The notes: generated by a model from the sequence alone, not told the origin. 64,000 bases of DNA from Tritonibacter litoralis (GCF_009496005.1 NZ_WIBF01000001.1:496001-560000); one strand, 5' to 3'. Counted from the first letter of the stretch, positions 40,711-50,836 are shown. Program-made: numbers and translations.

Positions 40711-43224
40711 TTACTCCGCCGCAATTTGGCGCAATTCGGAGGTCAAGATACCCTCAGATTCCTGCCAGACCTCGCCAAACTGATCGCAGGCAGGTGGCCG
40801 ATCTTCAGCACCGATTTCGATTTCTTGCAAACAACGGCGCAGACTCGCTAGGCCCAATACCGCTGCTGACCCTGCAAGCCTATGGGATTCAGTCCGTAGT
40901 TCTCTCGAAATGTCTCCGCCTTTGGACAGCTCTGCCGCAAACAGGGCGATTTCATCTAGGAATCGGATCAGAAACTCCTGCGCCTTTTCCGCCCCCAAGG
41001 CTTCAAAAAACTGGGCGATATCCGAGCCCAATTCCTCTTCGCTTTCCCCAGTTCCAGGCCGTAATGCGCGGCGTCCGATCACCTCGACCAGCTGGCGTTT
41101 GTTGACCGGCTTGGTCAGGATCTCAGCAAAACCAGCGGCCAGAATGCGCGCATGATCTTTTGACGCAGCATGCGCCGTGAGCGCCACAACATCTGTTTGT
41201 GGCGCCAAGTTGCGCGCCCGGATCCGCCGGATCGCTTCGATTCCGTCGACTTCTGGCATGCTGATGTCCATCAGAATCAAATCAAAATGGTTCTTAGCAA
41301 CCAAAGCAACGGCTTCCGCCCCTCCAGAGGCAGCCGTTACATTGTGTCCCATCAACTCCAACATCTTCTGGAGCAGCTCGCGGTTTACGTCATTGTCTTC
41401 CACAACCAGCAAGCGCGCGGAGCGGCGGTCGACCTCGGACCGGCTCATGACACCAGACGTGGAATTGTCGACAACCGGCAAAGGCGTACGAATGATAAAG
41501 GTGCTGCCCTCCCCAACCTCGCTTTCGCAAGTGATCTCTCCACCCATCGCCGCCACCATCCGGCGCGTGATCGCAAGGCCAAGACCGGTCCCCTCGCTCA
41601 TGCGGCCATAGCTGGAATCAAGCGTTACGAAATCCTCGAAGATGCGTTCCAGATGTTCCGGCGCAATGCCCTTGCCGGTGTCAGCGACCTGGAATTCCAC
41701 CATGTCGCCATCATGGTCACGGCTGATTTCAACCATAACCGCTCCATTGCGCGTGAATTTCAGCGCATTGCCCACCAGGTTCAACAGGGTTTGCTGGATC
41801 GCACGCGGCATGCCTTTTACAAACCGGGAGCCACCAAGGTTGCAATAGACTGAGAGATCATTCCCCGTGGTCTGTGCAGTCGCTTGCTGACTGGCGACCA
41901 AACCTTCGACCAAATCGACCAGGTCAAACGAGGTCTCCTCTTCCGGGGCGACATCCGCTTCCAGCCGCGAAAGCTCCAAAACATCGTTGACATGTTGCAG
42001 CAGCAGCTCGCCCGACACCCGCATGGCTCGCAGATACTTGCGCTGGGTGGCCGTGGGCTGCTCGCTCTCCATAATCTCGATCGCGCCCAATACACCCGTC
42101 AACGGCGTACGCATCTCGTGGCTCATGACGGTCAGAAGATTGGCTTTGGCCCGCTCCCCCGCCAATGCATCGTCCCGCGCGGCGCGCAGCTCCGCCTCGG
42201 CCGCGTAGCGATCTGAAATATCGCGCAAATAGCTGACAAACACGGTGTCATCATCCGTCACCGTTGGGGTGATGGACAATTCAACCGGGAAGACTTCGCC
42301 AGATTTGCGCATCCCTTCCAGTTCGATCCGCCCATTTGTGGCAACGGTGGATTTCCCGGTTTTTAAAAACCGGGCTAGCCCTTTTCGATGGGCGTCACGA
42401 TGGTGGGTCGGCACAATCAACTGGGCCATATCCGAGCCCAGCGCTTCGTCGCGTTTGTAACCAAACACAGTTTGGGCTGCGCCATTATACTCCACGATCT
42501 GACCCTGGCTGTTCATCACCAGGATGGCATCCAACGACGAGGACACCATGGCCTTCATCCGCGCAGCACTGCGGGCCCGTGCCGCAGCAAGGCTGCGAAC
42601 CCGGCGATACAGCACCGCCAGCAGCAATGCGGTCAAACCCAAAGCGGAGACCAGAACGAACACAACAGAAGCCAGTTGCGACAGCAGCCGATGCAGGTCC
42701 AGGCGTTTTTGCTTGTTCTCTTCGGAATAGACATTCAGGCCCGCAATGGCGAGCGCGCGAATATCCTCCCGGTTTTCAAATACTTGCGCGCGGAACGCAT
42801 CCATCTTTTGCAGGAACTCTGCATCGCTGGAATCAACAAAAGCCGCAAGCTCATCCAAACGTTCCTGAACATGCATGAGCAGTTCATTCGCTGTTTTATC
42901 CGCACGCAATGGGACAAACACCGAGCTTTCGCGCACAGTTGTGATGCGGCTGTAGAACACATCAAAAGCCCGGCGCAGGTCCCGCAGGTCTTCTTCTTGC
43001 TGGGTGGCCAGTGCACGGTTTTCGACCTTGAGGTATTCCACCTCGATTTGGGTGAGGTTCCAACGCAGGTTGTCGGTCTGCGCCGTCGATAATTCCTGAA
43101 GGCGGGTCAGAATCTTGCTGCCAAGCCATATCGACTCTCCAAACAGCAAGAGCAGAATAACAATGCCAAATGCCGCAACGCCACGACGGAACCGCCGCAA
43201 TTTCCGCTCTTGCTGACTGTACAT
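40711..43224 (-). CDS. Hybrid sensor histidine kinase (PAS-HisKA-HATPase-REC-Hpt)
   Basis: An 837-residue membrane kinase with a full phosphorelay. Membrane helices at about 14-36 and 182-206 flank a periplasmic helical sensor. A PAS domain spans about 222-340 (SSLDAILVMNSQGQIVEYNG). The H box is MSHEMRTPLTG (His369). The ATPase domain has NLVGNALKFT, DTGKGIAPEH and GTGLGLAIT. The receiver Asp653 is in LILMDISMPEVDG, and a C-terminal Hpt domain has His781 in SHRLAGSAAVLGL. It is 15 bases downstream of the periplasmic SUOX-fold gene and opposite the LuxR regulator gene, so a three-part signalling system is likely. The signal is unknown. Confidence 0.92.
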   Translation of the reverse strand: MYSQQERKLRRFRRGVAAFGIVILLLLFGESIWLGSKILTRLQELSTAQTDNLRWNLTQIEVEYLKVENRALATQQEEDLRDLRRAFDVFYSRITTVRESSVFVPLRADKTANELLMHVQERLDELAAFVDSSDAEFLQKMDAFRAQVFENREDIRALAIAGLNVYSEENKQKRLDLHRLLSQLASVVFVLVSALGLTALLLAVLYRRVRSLAAARARSAARMKAMVSSSLDAILVMNSQGQIVEYNGAAQTVFGYKRDEALGSDMAQLIVPTHHRDAHRKGLARFLKTGKSTVATNGRIELEGMRKSGEVFPVELSITPTVTDDDTVFVSYLRDISDRYAAEAELRAARDDALAGERAKANLLTVMSHEMRTPLTGVLGAIEIMESEQPTATQRKYLRAMRVSGELLLQHVNDVLELSRLEADVAPEEETSFDLVDLVEGLVASQQATAQTTGNDLSVYCNLGGSRFVKGMPRAIQQTLLNLVGNALKFTRNGAVMVEISRDHDGDMVEFQVADTGKGIAPEHLERIFEDFVTLDSSYGRMSEGTGLGLAITRRMVAAMGGEITCESEVGEGSTFIIRTPLPVVDNSTSGVMSRSEVDRRSARLLVVEDNDVNRELLQKMLELMGHNVTAASGGAEAVALVAKNHFDLILMDISMPEVDGIEAIRRIRARNLAPQTDVVALTAHAASKDHARILAAGFAEILTKPVNKRQLVEVIGRRALRPGTGESEEELGSDIAQFFEALGAEKAQEFLIRFLDEIALFAAELSKGGDISRELRTESHRLAGSAAVLGLASLRRCLQEIEIGAEDRPPACDQFGEVWQESEGILTSELRQIAAE

Positions 43225-43239
43225 GCCCGCCCCCTAGGT

Positions 43240-43737
43240 TCAGTTTTTCACGACCAGTTTTTCCAGCTGCCAGATGCTGCGGGAATAGATCGCTTCGGTG
43301 CGGTAGTCGGCGCTGCTGTCATAGGGGTAGACAATCCACAGCGGGCCTTTGTTGCGGATGCTCATCTGGCTCCCATTGCGTTCAAAGGCGATTATGGGGC
43401 CATTTTCGACGGCATCGCTCACCGGGATTTTCACCGAATAGGCGTTGATCGCCACGGCCTCAATCTCTTCCCCGGTCAAGTCCAGCTCAGAAACCAGCGC
43501 GGCCAGCGGCACACCGGTGAAGGTCTGCATGCCTTCGGTCCAGATGGTCTCCGTTTCAAACGAGGACACAGGCAGCGCGCGCAGCTGGTCCATCGTATAG
43601 CTTTGTGTTGTGGTCACCCCGCTATCGGCCGCAAGGATTTCAACCGTCAGAACCGGCTCTTCTCCAGCGAGGGTCGCTGTGCTTAGTGCAATCACGGCCA
43701 TCAGCGTTGCTGCAACCGTTGTGATGATACCCTTCAT
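43240..43737 (-). CDS. Periplasmic sulfite-oxidase-fold protein without cysteine
   Basis: A 165-residue exported protein (signal about residues 1-23, ending TLAGEE). The mature part has TWSL-type sulfite-oxidase/molybdopterin-domain features: FTGVPLAALVSELDLTGEEI, VAINAYSVKIPVSDA, IAFERNGSQMSIRNKGPLWI and VYPYD. The whole protein contains no cysteine, so the molybdenum ligand of true family enzymes is absent and catalysis is unlikely. It is the first gene of a two-gene unit with the hybrid kinase, which suggests a periplasmic ligand-binding partner of that sensor. The ATG at 43737 gives the best signal peptide. Confidence 0.8.
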   Translation of the reverse strand: MKGIITTVAATLMAVIALSTATLAGEEPVLTVEILAADSGVTTTQSYTMDQLRALPVSSFETETIWTEGMQTFTGVPLAALVSELDLTGEEIEAVAINAYSVKIPVSDAVENGPIIAFERNGSQMSIRNKGPLWIVYPYDSSADYRTEAIYSRSIWQLEKLVVKN

Positions 43738-43948
43738 CAAAATACTCCTTCTCAGACACATCCAAGGGTTTGACCGCACTATTGCATAGGGATTGTCCCG
43801 CCGCATTGGCCCGCCCGGATAGTGGAGTATTCTTTCGTATATTACTTTCAAACATCTGAATAATACGCCCTAGCCATCGTAGTGGCAGCGTAAAAAGTCA
43901 TTTCAAACTAATCTTAAGTGCATAAAGTTACATATTTTGGAGTCTTCT

Positions 43949-44665
43949 ATGTCAGCATATGCCACACAATCTTTGGGCGAAATTCAGGATTTGGAAAGAA
44001 TTCCGCCTATATATTCGGAGACCAGTAACACGAGTAGGGTGTCGCAACTGATGCGAATTTTGATTGCAGACGACCATGACATGGTGCGTGAAACGATTTC
44101 TGCCTATCTGACATCCGAAGGCGGGGCGGAAGTCACGACAGCAATTGACCTGCAATCCGCCTTGGTCGAGCTGGAAGGCAGTGGCCCTTTTGATCTGGTG
44201 CTGCTGGACTACAATATGCCCGGTATGATGGGGCTGGATGGTTTGTCCCGCGCCCTCGCCGCAAATGGCGGTAAAGGGGTTGGCATTTTGTCAGGAACCG
44301 CACCACCACGCACGGCTCAGGACGCGCTGGACGCCGGTGCCATTGGCTTTATTCCCAAAACAATGGGTGCCAAGTCGCTGCTAAACGCCGTCCGCTTCAT
44401 GAGCGCTGGTGAAATCTATATGCCGGTTGAACTGATGCGCGAGCAAGCCAACAGCGATACGCACCCGCTGGCTCAAAAGCTCAGCCCGCGTGAGTTGGAA
44501 GTCCTGGGTGGACTCAGCCGGGGTCTGTCGAACAAGGAAATTGCGCGCGAACTGGACCTGCAGGAAGTGACGATCAAGCTGCATGTGCGTACCCTGTGCC
44601 GCAAACTGGAAGCCAAGAACCGCACCCAGGCCGCGCTGATCGCAAAAGAAGCCGGTTTGTTCTGA
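43949..44665 (+). CDS. LuxR/FixJ-type response regulator
   Basis: A 238-residue regulator. An N-terminal extension of about 34 residues precedes the receiver domain (MRILIADDHDMVRETISAYL), with Asp87 in LVLLDYNMPGMMG and Lys in GFIPKTMGA. The C-terminal GerE HTH is LSPRELEVLGGLSRGLSNKE followed by IARELDLQEVTIKLHVR. It is divergent from the SUOX-fold/hybrid-kinase pair across about 210 bases and is the obvious phosphorelay output. A start at the internal ATG before RILIADD is possible, but TTGGAG lies well placed for 43949. Confidence 0.9.
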   Translation: MSAYATQSLGEIQDLERIPPIYSETSNTSRVSQLMRILIADDHDMVRETISAYLTSEGGAEVTTAIDLQSALVELEGSGPFDLVLLDYNMPGMMGLDGLSRALAANGGKGVGILSGTAPPRTAQDALDAGAIGFIPKTMGAKSLLNAVRFMSAGEIYMPVELMREQANSDTHPLAQKLSPRELEVLGGLSRGLSNKEIARELDLQEVTIKLHVRTLCRKLEAKNRTQAALIAKEAGLF

Positions 44666-44763
44666 CCCCCCAGAGCGTATAACGCCAGAAAGGCCTAAGG
44701 TTTTATTGGCACCTGAAAAACAAACGGGATGACATTGCCAAGACAACGGCATATGTTCCCGTT

Positions 44764-45096
44764 ATGTCCAGCCCCATTTCCTCCATCCGCAACCTTGGGC
44801 CCGCGTTTGAGCAATCCTGCCACAAAGCGGGTATTCTGACCGCGGAAGAGCTGCGCGCAATGGGACCGGATGAGGCCTATGCCAGATTGCTGCGCGCGGG
44901 CACGAAACCGCATTTCATCGGCTATTATGTTCTGGTGATGGGACTGCAGGGGCGTCCGTGGAACGACTGCAAAGGCGATGAGAAAAAAGCCCTGCGCCAA
45001 AGATTTGATGCGATCAAGGCGGAAGCCTTTGACAAAAACCTATCCGAATTTGAACGGATCCTGGATAGCATCGGCGTGATTGAGAAACGCAGATAA
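44764..45096 (+). CDS. TfoX/Sxy C-terminal domain protein
   Basis: A 110-residue protein with the helical TfoX C-terminal domain: SIRNLGPAFEQSCHKAGILT, AEELRAMGPDEAYARLLRAG and IGYYVLVMGLQGRPWNDC. It lacks the N-terminal TfoX domain. Stand-alone members occur widely in alphaproteobacteria and their role is unknown. In gammaproteobacteria, full Sxy acts with CRP on competence genes. It sits between the LuxR regulator gene and ndk. Confidence 0.87.
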   Translation: MSSPISSIRNLGPAFEQSCHKAGILTAEELRAMGPDEAYARLLRAGTKPHFIGYYVLVMGLQGRPWNDCKGDEKKALRQRFDAIKAEAFDKNLSEFERILDSIGVIEKRR

Positions 45097-45112
45097 CCCA
45101 TTGAAAGACATA

Positions 45113-45143
45113 AAAAGACCGCCCTGACTAATCAGAGCGGTCC
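45113..45143 (-). terminator. Terminator of ndk
   Basis: Stem GACCGCCCTGA with TCAGAGCGGTC (45117-45142), loop CTAA. On the minus strand it is followed by TTTTTAT. It lies between the convergent tfoX-type gene and ndk. Confidence 0.85.
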
Positions 45144-45171
45144 CATTTGCAACACGTGCAAAACCGGTGGC

Positions 45172-45594
45172 TTAACCAACCAGTTCGATACCTGCAAAGA
45201 AGTATGCGATCTCAACCGCTGCGGTTTCCGGTGCGTCAGAACCGTGAACCGAGTTTTCGCCGATGGATTCAGCAAATTCCGCGCGGATGGTGCCTGCATC
45301 GGCTTCGGCCGGGTTGGTTGCGCCCATGACTTCGCGGTTTTTCGCGATGGCGTTTTCGCCTTCCAGAACCTGAACGATCACCGGCTCAGAGGACATGAAT
45401 TCGCACAGTTCGTCATAGAACGGACGCTCAGCGTGCACTTCGTAGAATTTACCCGCTTGTGCTTTGGTCATGTGGATACGCTTTTGCGCAACGATACGCA
45501 GGCCCGCTTCTTCGAACTTGGCGTTGATTTTGCCGGTCAGGTTGCGGCGGGTTGCATCGGGCTTGATGATCGAGAAGGTGCGTTCCAGTGCCAT
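45172..45594 (-). CDS. ndk: Nucleoside-diphosphate kinase
   Basis: Equilibrates nucleoside di- and triphosphates through a phosphohistidine. The 140-residue protein begins [20 protein letters not shown] and has the active-site [20 protein letters not shown]. The ATG at 45594 follows AAGGAGAG; the longer upstream frame is not conserved. Monocistronic, with a terminator 30 bases downstream. Confidence 0.98.
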   Translation of the reverse strand: MALERTFSIIKPDATRRNLTGKINAKFEEAGLRIVAQKRIHMTKAQAGKFYEVHAERPFYDELCEFMSSEPVIVQVLEGENAIAKNREVMGATNPAEADAGTIRAEFAESIGENSVHGSDAPETAAVEIAYFFAGIELVG

Positions 45595-45787
45595 TGTGGC
45601 TCTCCTTAACTGGTGTGCAGGGCCATCCCCACACGAAAAAACATCGCGCGCCGGGTAACATGCCGCAGCCCCTATGGGAAGAGGCTTCGTGCCCTGCGCG
45701 CGCGGGTTCTGGCACAGCTTGTGCAAATTGATCAAAAGGCGGCGCATACGAATTGACAGGGCCCGGCCCCTGCGCCACACCGCATGC

Positions 45788-47638
45788 ATGCTAAAGATCC
45801 AGGACATCACCTTTTCCATCGACGGGCGCACTTTGATTGAAGGGGCCTCAGCCAATATTCCGATCGGTCACAAAATCGGCGTGGTCGGCCGCAATGGCAC
45901 CGGTAAATCCACGCTGTTTCGTCTGATCCGGGGCGAGCTGACGTTGGAAGGCGGTGCCATCGAGCTGCCAAACCGGGCGAAAATCGGCGGCGTGGCGCAG
46001 GAGGTTCCGTCAAACGAAGTGTCGCTGATCAACACGGTTTTGGCGGCAGACACGGAACGCGCGTCCCTGTTGGCCGAAGAAACAGACGATCCTGCACGGA
46101 TTGCCGAAATTCAGACACGTCTTGCCGACATCGATGCCTGGTCGGCCGAGGGGCGCGCGTCCTCGATCCTCAAAGGGCTTGGCTTTGACGATGAAGATCA
46201 GCGCCGCCCCTGTTCGGATTTCTCCGGCGGTTGGCGGATGCGGGTTGCTCTGGCGGCGGTCTTGTTTGCCGAACCAGATTTGCTGCTGCTCGACGAACCC
46301 ACCAACTATTTGGATCTGGAAGGCGCGCTGTGGCTGGAAAGCTATCTGGCGAAATACCCGCACACGGTTCTGATTGTCAGCCACGACCGCGGCCTTTTGA
46401 ACCGGGCTGTGAACGGCATCCTGCATTTGGAAGACAAGAAACTGACGCTGTATCAGGGCAATTACGACACTTTTGCCGAAACACGCGCGGCCCGCATTGC
46501 AGCCGCGCTGTCCGAGGCTAAGAAACAAGATACGCGTCGCGCCCATTTGCAAAGCTATGTGGATCGGTTCCGGGCCAAGGCGACCAAGGCGAAACAGGCA
46601 CAGGCGCGTCTGAAAATGATCGCCAAGATGAAGCCGATCACCACCCCGCAAGAGGCCGCGTTGCGCGCCTTTTCCTTCCCCGAGCCCGAGGAAATGTCGC
46701 CCCCGATCATCCATTTGGAAGGTGGCGTAACTGGTTATGGAGAAACGGAAATCCTGCGCCGCATGAATTTGCGCATTGATCAGGACGACCGGATCGCGCT
46801 GTTGGGGAAAAATGGTCAGGGCAAATCCACCCTGTCGAAACTCCTGGCCGAACGTTTGCCCCTGATGGCGGGAAAGCTCACAAAATCCAGCAAGCTGCGG
46901 GTGGGTTTCTTTGCCCAGCATCAGGTGGATGAGCTTTATGTGGATGAAACCCCGGTGGAACACCTGCGTCGCCTGCGCCCTGAGGAAGGACCCGCAAAAT
47001 GGCGCACCCGTCTGGCGGGGTTTGGCCTGGGCGCGGAACAGGCCGAGGTTCAGGTGGGGCGATTGTCAGGGGGGCAAAAGGCGCGTCTGTCTTTACTGCT
47101 GGCCACTTTGGATGCGCCGCATATGCTGATCCTGGATGAGCCGACCAACCACCTGGATATCGAAAGCCGCGAAGCGCTGGTTGAGGCGCTTACCGCCTAT
47201 TCCGGCGCGGTCATTCTGGTAAGCCATGACATGCACCTGCTGTCGCTGGTGGCCGACCGTCTGTGGCTGGTCTCTGACGGCACAGTGAAACCCTATGACG
47301 GGGATCTGGACAGTTATCGCGATTTTCTGCTGGCCCAGAACAAACCCGCCGCCAAAGCGGACTACCCAAAGGCGGCCAAGCCCAAACGGGCCAGCCGGGA
47401 CGCGGTTCTTACGCTGCGATCAGAGGTGCGAAAATGCGAAGCACGGGTCGAGAAACTGACTGAAATGCAGGAAAAGCTGGACGTGAAACTGGCAGATCCG
47501 ACGCTTTATGAAAGTGGCAACACGGCCGACATGGAAGTCTGGCAGAAGAAACACGCCGAATGTGTCGAAGCGCTGGGACGGGCCGAAGCACTTTGGATGG
47601 AAGCGCTGGAAAAACTGGAGGAGGTCGAAGCACAATGA
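45788..47638 (+). CDS. ABC-F family ATPase
   Basis: A 616-residue cytoplasmic protein with two ATP-binding cassettes and no membrane domain. Walker A motifs are GRNGTGKST and GKNGQGKST, signatures [12 protein letters not shown] and [13 protein letters not shown], and Walker B runs end DEPTNYLD and DEPTNHLD. The inter-domain linker (about 245-300) is charged and helical. A C-terminal coiled coil ([20 protein letters not shown]) follows. This matches YheS/Uup-type ABC-F translation factors. The last ATGA overlaps marC, so the two are coupled. Confidence 0.92.
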   Translation: MLKIQDITFSIDGRTLIEGASANIPIGHKIGVVGRNGTGKSTLFRLIRGELTLEGGAIELPNRAKIGGVAQEVPSNEVSLINTVLAADTERASLLAEETDDPARIAEIQTRLADIDAWSAEGRASSILKGLGFDDEDQRRPCSDFSGGWRMRVALAAVLFAEPDLLLLDEPTNYLDLEGALWLESYLAKYPHTVLIVSHDRGLLNRAVNGILHLEDKKLTLYQGNYDTFAETRAARIAAALSEAKKQDTRRAHLQSYVDRFRAKATKAKQAQARLKMIAKMKPITTPQEAALRAFSFPEPEEMSPPIIHLEGGVTGYGETEILRRMNLRIDQDDRIALLGKNGQGKSTLSKLLAERLPLMAGKLTKSSKLRVGFFAQHQVDELYVDETPVEHLRRLRPEEGPAKWRTRLAGFGLGAEQAEVQVGRLSGGQKARLSLLLATLDAPHMLILDEPTNHLDIESREALVEALTAYSGAVILVSHDMHLLSLVADRLWLVSDGTVKPYDGDLDSYRDFLLAQNKPAAKADYPKAAKPKRASRDAVLTLRSEVRKCEARVEKLTEMQEKLDVKLADPTLYESGNTADMEVWQKKHAECVEALGRAEALWMEALEKLEEVEAQ

Positions 47639-48270
47639 TCGACAGCGGGTTTTTTATCACCTCTTTTGTGGCCCTTTTTGTTATCATCGACCCGATTGGG
47701 TTGACCCCGATCTTTATCGCGCTGACCCAGGGTTTGCCCACGAAACAACAGCGTCGGATTGCCCTGCGTGCCATTGCAGTTGCGGGTGGGCTGTTGGCCG
47801 TCTTTGCGGTTTTGGGCGAAGCCGTGTTGGAATTCATCGGCATTTCCATGCCTGCCTTCCGCGTGGCCGGTGGCATTTTATTGTTCCTGACCGCGCTCGA
47901 CATGTTGTTTGAACGCCGCACCAAACGGCGCGAGGAACGCAGCCAGCCTGAAGAGGAAGAAGAGGATATTGAAGATCCATCCGTCTTCCCAATGGCGATA
48001 CCGCTGATCGCGGGCCCTGGATCGATTACGACTGTGATCCTTCTGACCGGCGAACATTCGGGTTTTGTCGGCTTTGCTGCCACCATGGGCGTTGTGGCCG
48101 CCGTCTTGTTGATCCTCTTGGGCCTCTGTTTCTCGGCAGGCGCACTGGCGCAGGCGCTGGGAAAGACCGGCGTCACCGTCGTAACCCGCCTTTTGGGTAT
48201 GCTGCTGGCGGCGCTTGCGGTGCAATTCGTGCTGGACGGGCTGCGTGATTTTGGCCTGATGGGATCGTAA
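47635..48270 (+). CDS. MarC-family membrane protein
   Basis: A 211-residue inner-membrane protein with six hydrophobic segments. ALFVIIDPIGLTPIFIALTQ near the N-terminus and FPMAIPLIAGPGSITTVILL in the middle are the MarC/UPF0056 signatures. A charged Glu-rich cytoplasmic loop (about 100-118) lies between. The family was once linked to multidrug resistance, but its function is unresolved. Coupled to the ABC-F gene by a four-base overlap. Confidence 0.92.
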   Translation: MIDSGFFITSFVALFVIIDPIGLTPIFIALTQGLPTKQQRRIALRAIAVAGGLLAVFAVLGEAVLEFIGISMPAFRVAGGILLFLTALDMLFERRTKRREERSQPEEEEEDIEDPSVFPMAIPLIAGPGSITTVILLTGEHSGFVGFAATMGVVAAVLLILLGLCFSAGALAQALGKTGVTVVTRLLGMLLAALAVQFVLDGLRDFGLMGS

Positions 48271-48313
48271 AGAGGCCCTTGACCTCCTATCTTGAACCGT
48301 AAGGGGGAGCTTT

Positions 48314-48895
48314 ATGCCGTCGTTTGATATCGCCCATCTGATCTATTTGGTTGTTCTGCTGATTGCGGTTTTGTTCTGGTTTGTCGCTCAAAATCGGCAA
48401 TCCATGAACCAAACACTGCAACAGGTTGTTATCTGGGTCTTTATCTTTATTGGCGTGATCGCTGGCTATGGTCTGTGGGAGGACATTCGCGGTGATTTGG
48501 TGCCCCAGCAGAGCCTGCATGCCGATGGCGACAGCTTGATGCTGCCCCGTGCGCGGGATGGGCATTATTACCTGACCGCAGAAGTAGATGGGGTGCCGGT
48601 TCAGTTCTTGGTAGACACCGGCGCATCGCAGGTTGTTCTGTCTTTGGAGGACGCCGCGCGCATTGGGTATCCGGCCGATGAGCTGGTCTTTCACGGGCGT
48701 GCCAGCACCGCCAACGGTGAGGTACGCACCGCGATGGTGCGGCTGGATGAATTTGTAGTCGACGGGTTTCACGATAAAAACGTGCGCGCCTGGGTCAACG
48801 AAGGTGCGCTGGAGCAGTCCTTGTTGGGCATGAGCTATCTGCAACGATGGTCCCGCATCGAAATTCGCGACAATGCGCTGGTGCTGACCCGATAA
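48314..48895 (+). CDS. Membrane-anchored retropepsin-like aspartic protease (TIGR02281-type)
   Basis: A 193-residue protein with two N-terminal membrane segments (about 7-25 and 37-55) and a C-terminal single-domain aspartic protease fold. The catalytic motif is VQFLVDTGASQVVLS (Asp-Thr-Gly near residue 103), followed by LLGMSYLQRW, which corresponds to the hydrophobic-hydrophobic-Gly part of the fold. The active form would be a dimer facing the periplasm. Substrate unknown. It converges on holC with a four-base gap. Confidence 0.9.
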   Translation: MPSFDIAHLIYLVVLLIAVLFWFVAQNRQSMNQTLQQVVIWVFIFIGVIAGYGLWEDIRGDLVPQQSLHADGDSLMLPRARDGHYYLTAEVDGVPVQFLVDTGASQVVLSLEDAARIGYPADELVFHGRASTANGEVRTAMVRLDEFVVDGFHDKNVRAWVNEGALEQSLLGMSYLQRWSRIEIRDNALVLTR

Positions 48896-48899
48896 TCGC

Positions 48900-49358
48900 T
48901 CAGCTTTCCGCCTTTTTCTCCCAACGGCCGCTTTCTTCGGACCAATATTGCGCGCTGCAGCCCTCTCCGGTCAGGGCTTTCCATTGCATGCGCGCACGCT
49001 GCACGGCGTCAGGATCATTGCCATCAAAGAGAATGCACACCCGTTCCAGCTGGGCGACCTCGGCCGCGCTCACCTCAGCCCCATGGATGGCCATCACACA
49101 GGCCGGGTTATTGGCGGCCTGTGGCGTTGTTGTCAGCAAAATGGGTTGCAATGCATCATGTGGGCCGCCTGCCAGCCCATGCGCCAGAAAGCTGTCATCA
49201 GCCCCCAGCCACAGGCGATCATCTAGCCACGCCATGCGATCGGGTTCGACCCCGCGCACAGCGACCCGCCAGCCCGCCCCACGCGCCTTGTCGAGAAGGA
49301 CCGGCAAGGTCTCTTCTAGTGGGCGGCGAGTCAGGTGATAGAAATAGGCGGCCCCCAT
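48900..49358 (-). CDS. holC: DNA polymerase III subunit chi
   Basis: Chi links the clamp loader to SSB. The 152-residue protein begins MGAAYFYHLTRRPLEETLPV, with LLDKARGAGWRVAVRGVEPD and LDDRLWLGADDSFLAHGLAG, all typical. GGAG 8 bases upstream selects the ATG at 49358; an in-frame GTG at 49367 overlaps the pepA stop but lacks a separate ribosome site. The order pepA-holC, divergent from lptF-lptG, is the same as in E. coli. Confidence 0.94.
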   Translation of the reverse strand: MGAAYFYHLTRRPLEETLPVLLDKARGAGWRVAVRGVEPDRMAWLDDRLWLGADDSFLAHGLAGGPHDALQPILLTTTPQAANNPACVMAIHGAEVSAAEVAQLERVCILFDGNDPDAVQRARMQWKALTGEGCSAQYWSEESGRWEKKAES

Positions 49359-49363
49359 ATGGA

Positions 49364-50836
49364 TCACTCCACCTCGTAGTGGTCCTGCACCAGACGGCTC
49401 AGCGCCAGAACACCCCAGCCGGTTGCGCCCTTGGGGGCAAAATCAGTGCCCGATGCCACATGTGCAACACCTGCGATATCCAGATGGATCCACGGCACGT
49501 CGTCCTTGATAAACCGTTGCAGGAACTGCGCTGCGGTGATCGAGCCTGCTGGCCGCCCGCCGATGTTCTTCATATCCGCAATCGGGGATTTCAGTTTCTT
49601 GTCATAGGCTGCGCCCAACGGCATGCGCCATGCGCCCTCGCCCTCGGCCATGGCGGCCGACAGGAAATTGTTGCAGATCGTATCATCATTGGAGAAGACG
49701 CCCGCGTTCTCATGGCCAAGGCCGATGATGATTGCACCGGTTAGGGTCGCCAGATCAATCACACCCGCCGGTTCAAACCGCTCCTGCGCGTACCACAGCA
49801 CATCACACAGAACCAAACGACCTTCGGCGTCAGTATTGATGATCTCAACCGTGTCGCCCTTCATGGATTTGACCACATCGCCAGGCCGCGTCGCACTGCC
49901 GGAGGGCATGTTCTCTACCAGGCCAACCAGACCCACCACATTGGCCTTGGCCTTGCGCAGCGCCAATGACCGCATTGTGCCCGCAACCGTGCCAGCGCCG
50001 CCCATATCCATGGTCATGTCTTCCATGCCACCTGCTGGTTTCAGAGAGATGCCGCCCGTGTCAAACACAACCCCTTTGCCAACCAATGCCAGCGGCGCGT
50101 CCCCTTCGGCGCCGCCGTTCCACTGCATCACAACCACTTTGGATGGGCTGTCAGAGCCCTGACCGACGGACAAAAGCGTCCGCATGCCCAATTCTTCCAA
50201 CTGCTCCTCTTCGAGCACCTCAACCTTTAGTCCCAGCGCTTCCATCTCAACCAAACGATCGGCGAATTCGGTGGTAGTCAGAACATTTGCAGGCTCGCTC
50301 ACCAGGTCGCGGGTCATGTGAACGCCATCGGCCAAGGCCAATGTGGTGGCAATTGGTGCCTCCAGTTCATCGACTTTTTTATGGGCGATCACCAGCTCTG
50401 GCAAAGCGCCAGAGGTTTCAGATTTATGCGCATCAAATGCATAGGAGCGCAGCGCAAAGCCCAGCGCCAGCTCCTCGGCCTTGGCCAAAGATCCGGCCAT
50501 CAGGGTCACCACATCATTGCCTGTCCGCGCCGCAAGTTTCGCCCCAACACCGCGCAGCTGCGCTTGGGTGGGTTTCTTGGGCAGAACCACCACATCCAGC
50601 GCCTTGACCGCAAGACCCGCAGGCCAGGCCAAGGTGAGCACATCGCCCGCTTTGGTTTTTTGCAAACCGTCCCCCTCGACCATCCGGGCCAAAGCCCCTT
50701 TGCAAAGGCGATTGGTGGAACGTGCACCGGGATCCAGATCGCCTTCGGGTGACACGATGACGGCCAGACGACCGGTGATGTCTCCGATGGTTTTGATATC
50801 AAATTCTACAAGGCGGACTTTGGCGGATTGGCTCAT
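49364..50836 (-). CDS. pepA: Leucyl aminopeptidase (M17)
   Basis: A 490-residue cytosolic metallo-aminopeptidase. The family signature NTDAEGRLVLCDVLWYAQ is present, and the metal and catalytic residues lie in LVGKGVVFDTGGISLKPAGG and MDMGGAGTVAGTM. In E. coli PepA also binds DNA in cer recombination and carAB control; that role is not shown here. It is immediately upstream of holC and divergent from lptF. Confidence 0.96.
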   Translation of the reverse strand: MSQSAKVRLVEFDIKTIGDITGRLAVIVSPEGDLDPGARSTNRLCKGALARMVEGDGLQKTKAGDVLTLAWPAGLAVKALDVVVLPKKPTQAQLRGVGAKLAARTGNDVVTLMAGSLAKAEELALGFALRSYAFDAHKSETSGALPELVIAHKKVDELEAPIATTLALADGVHMTRDLVSEPANVLTTTEFADRLVEMEALGLKVEVLEEEQLEELGMRTLLSVGQGSDSPSKVVVMQWNGGAEGDAPLALVGKGVVFDTGGISLKPAGGMEDMTMDMGGAGTVAGTMRSLALRKAKANVVGLVGLVENMPSGSATRPGDVVKSMKGDTVEIINTDAEGRLVLCDVLWYAQERFEPAGVIDLATLTGAIIIGLGHENAGVFSNDDTICNNFLSAAMAEGEGAWRMPLGAAYDKKLKSPIADMKNIGGRPAGSITAAQFLQRFIKDDVPWIHLDIAGVAHVASGTDFAPKGATGWGVLALSRLVQDHYEVE

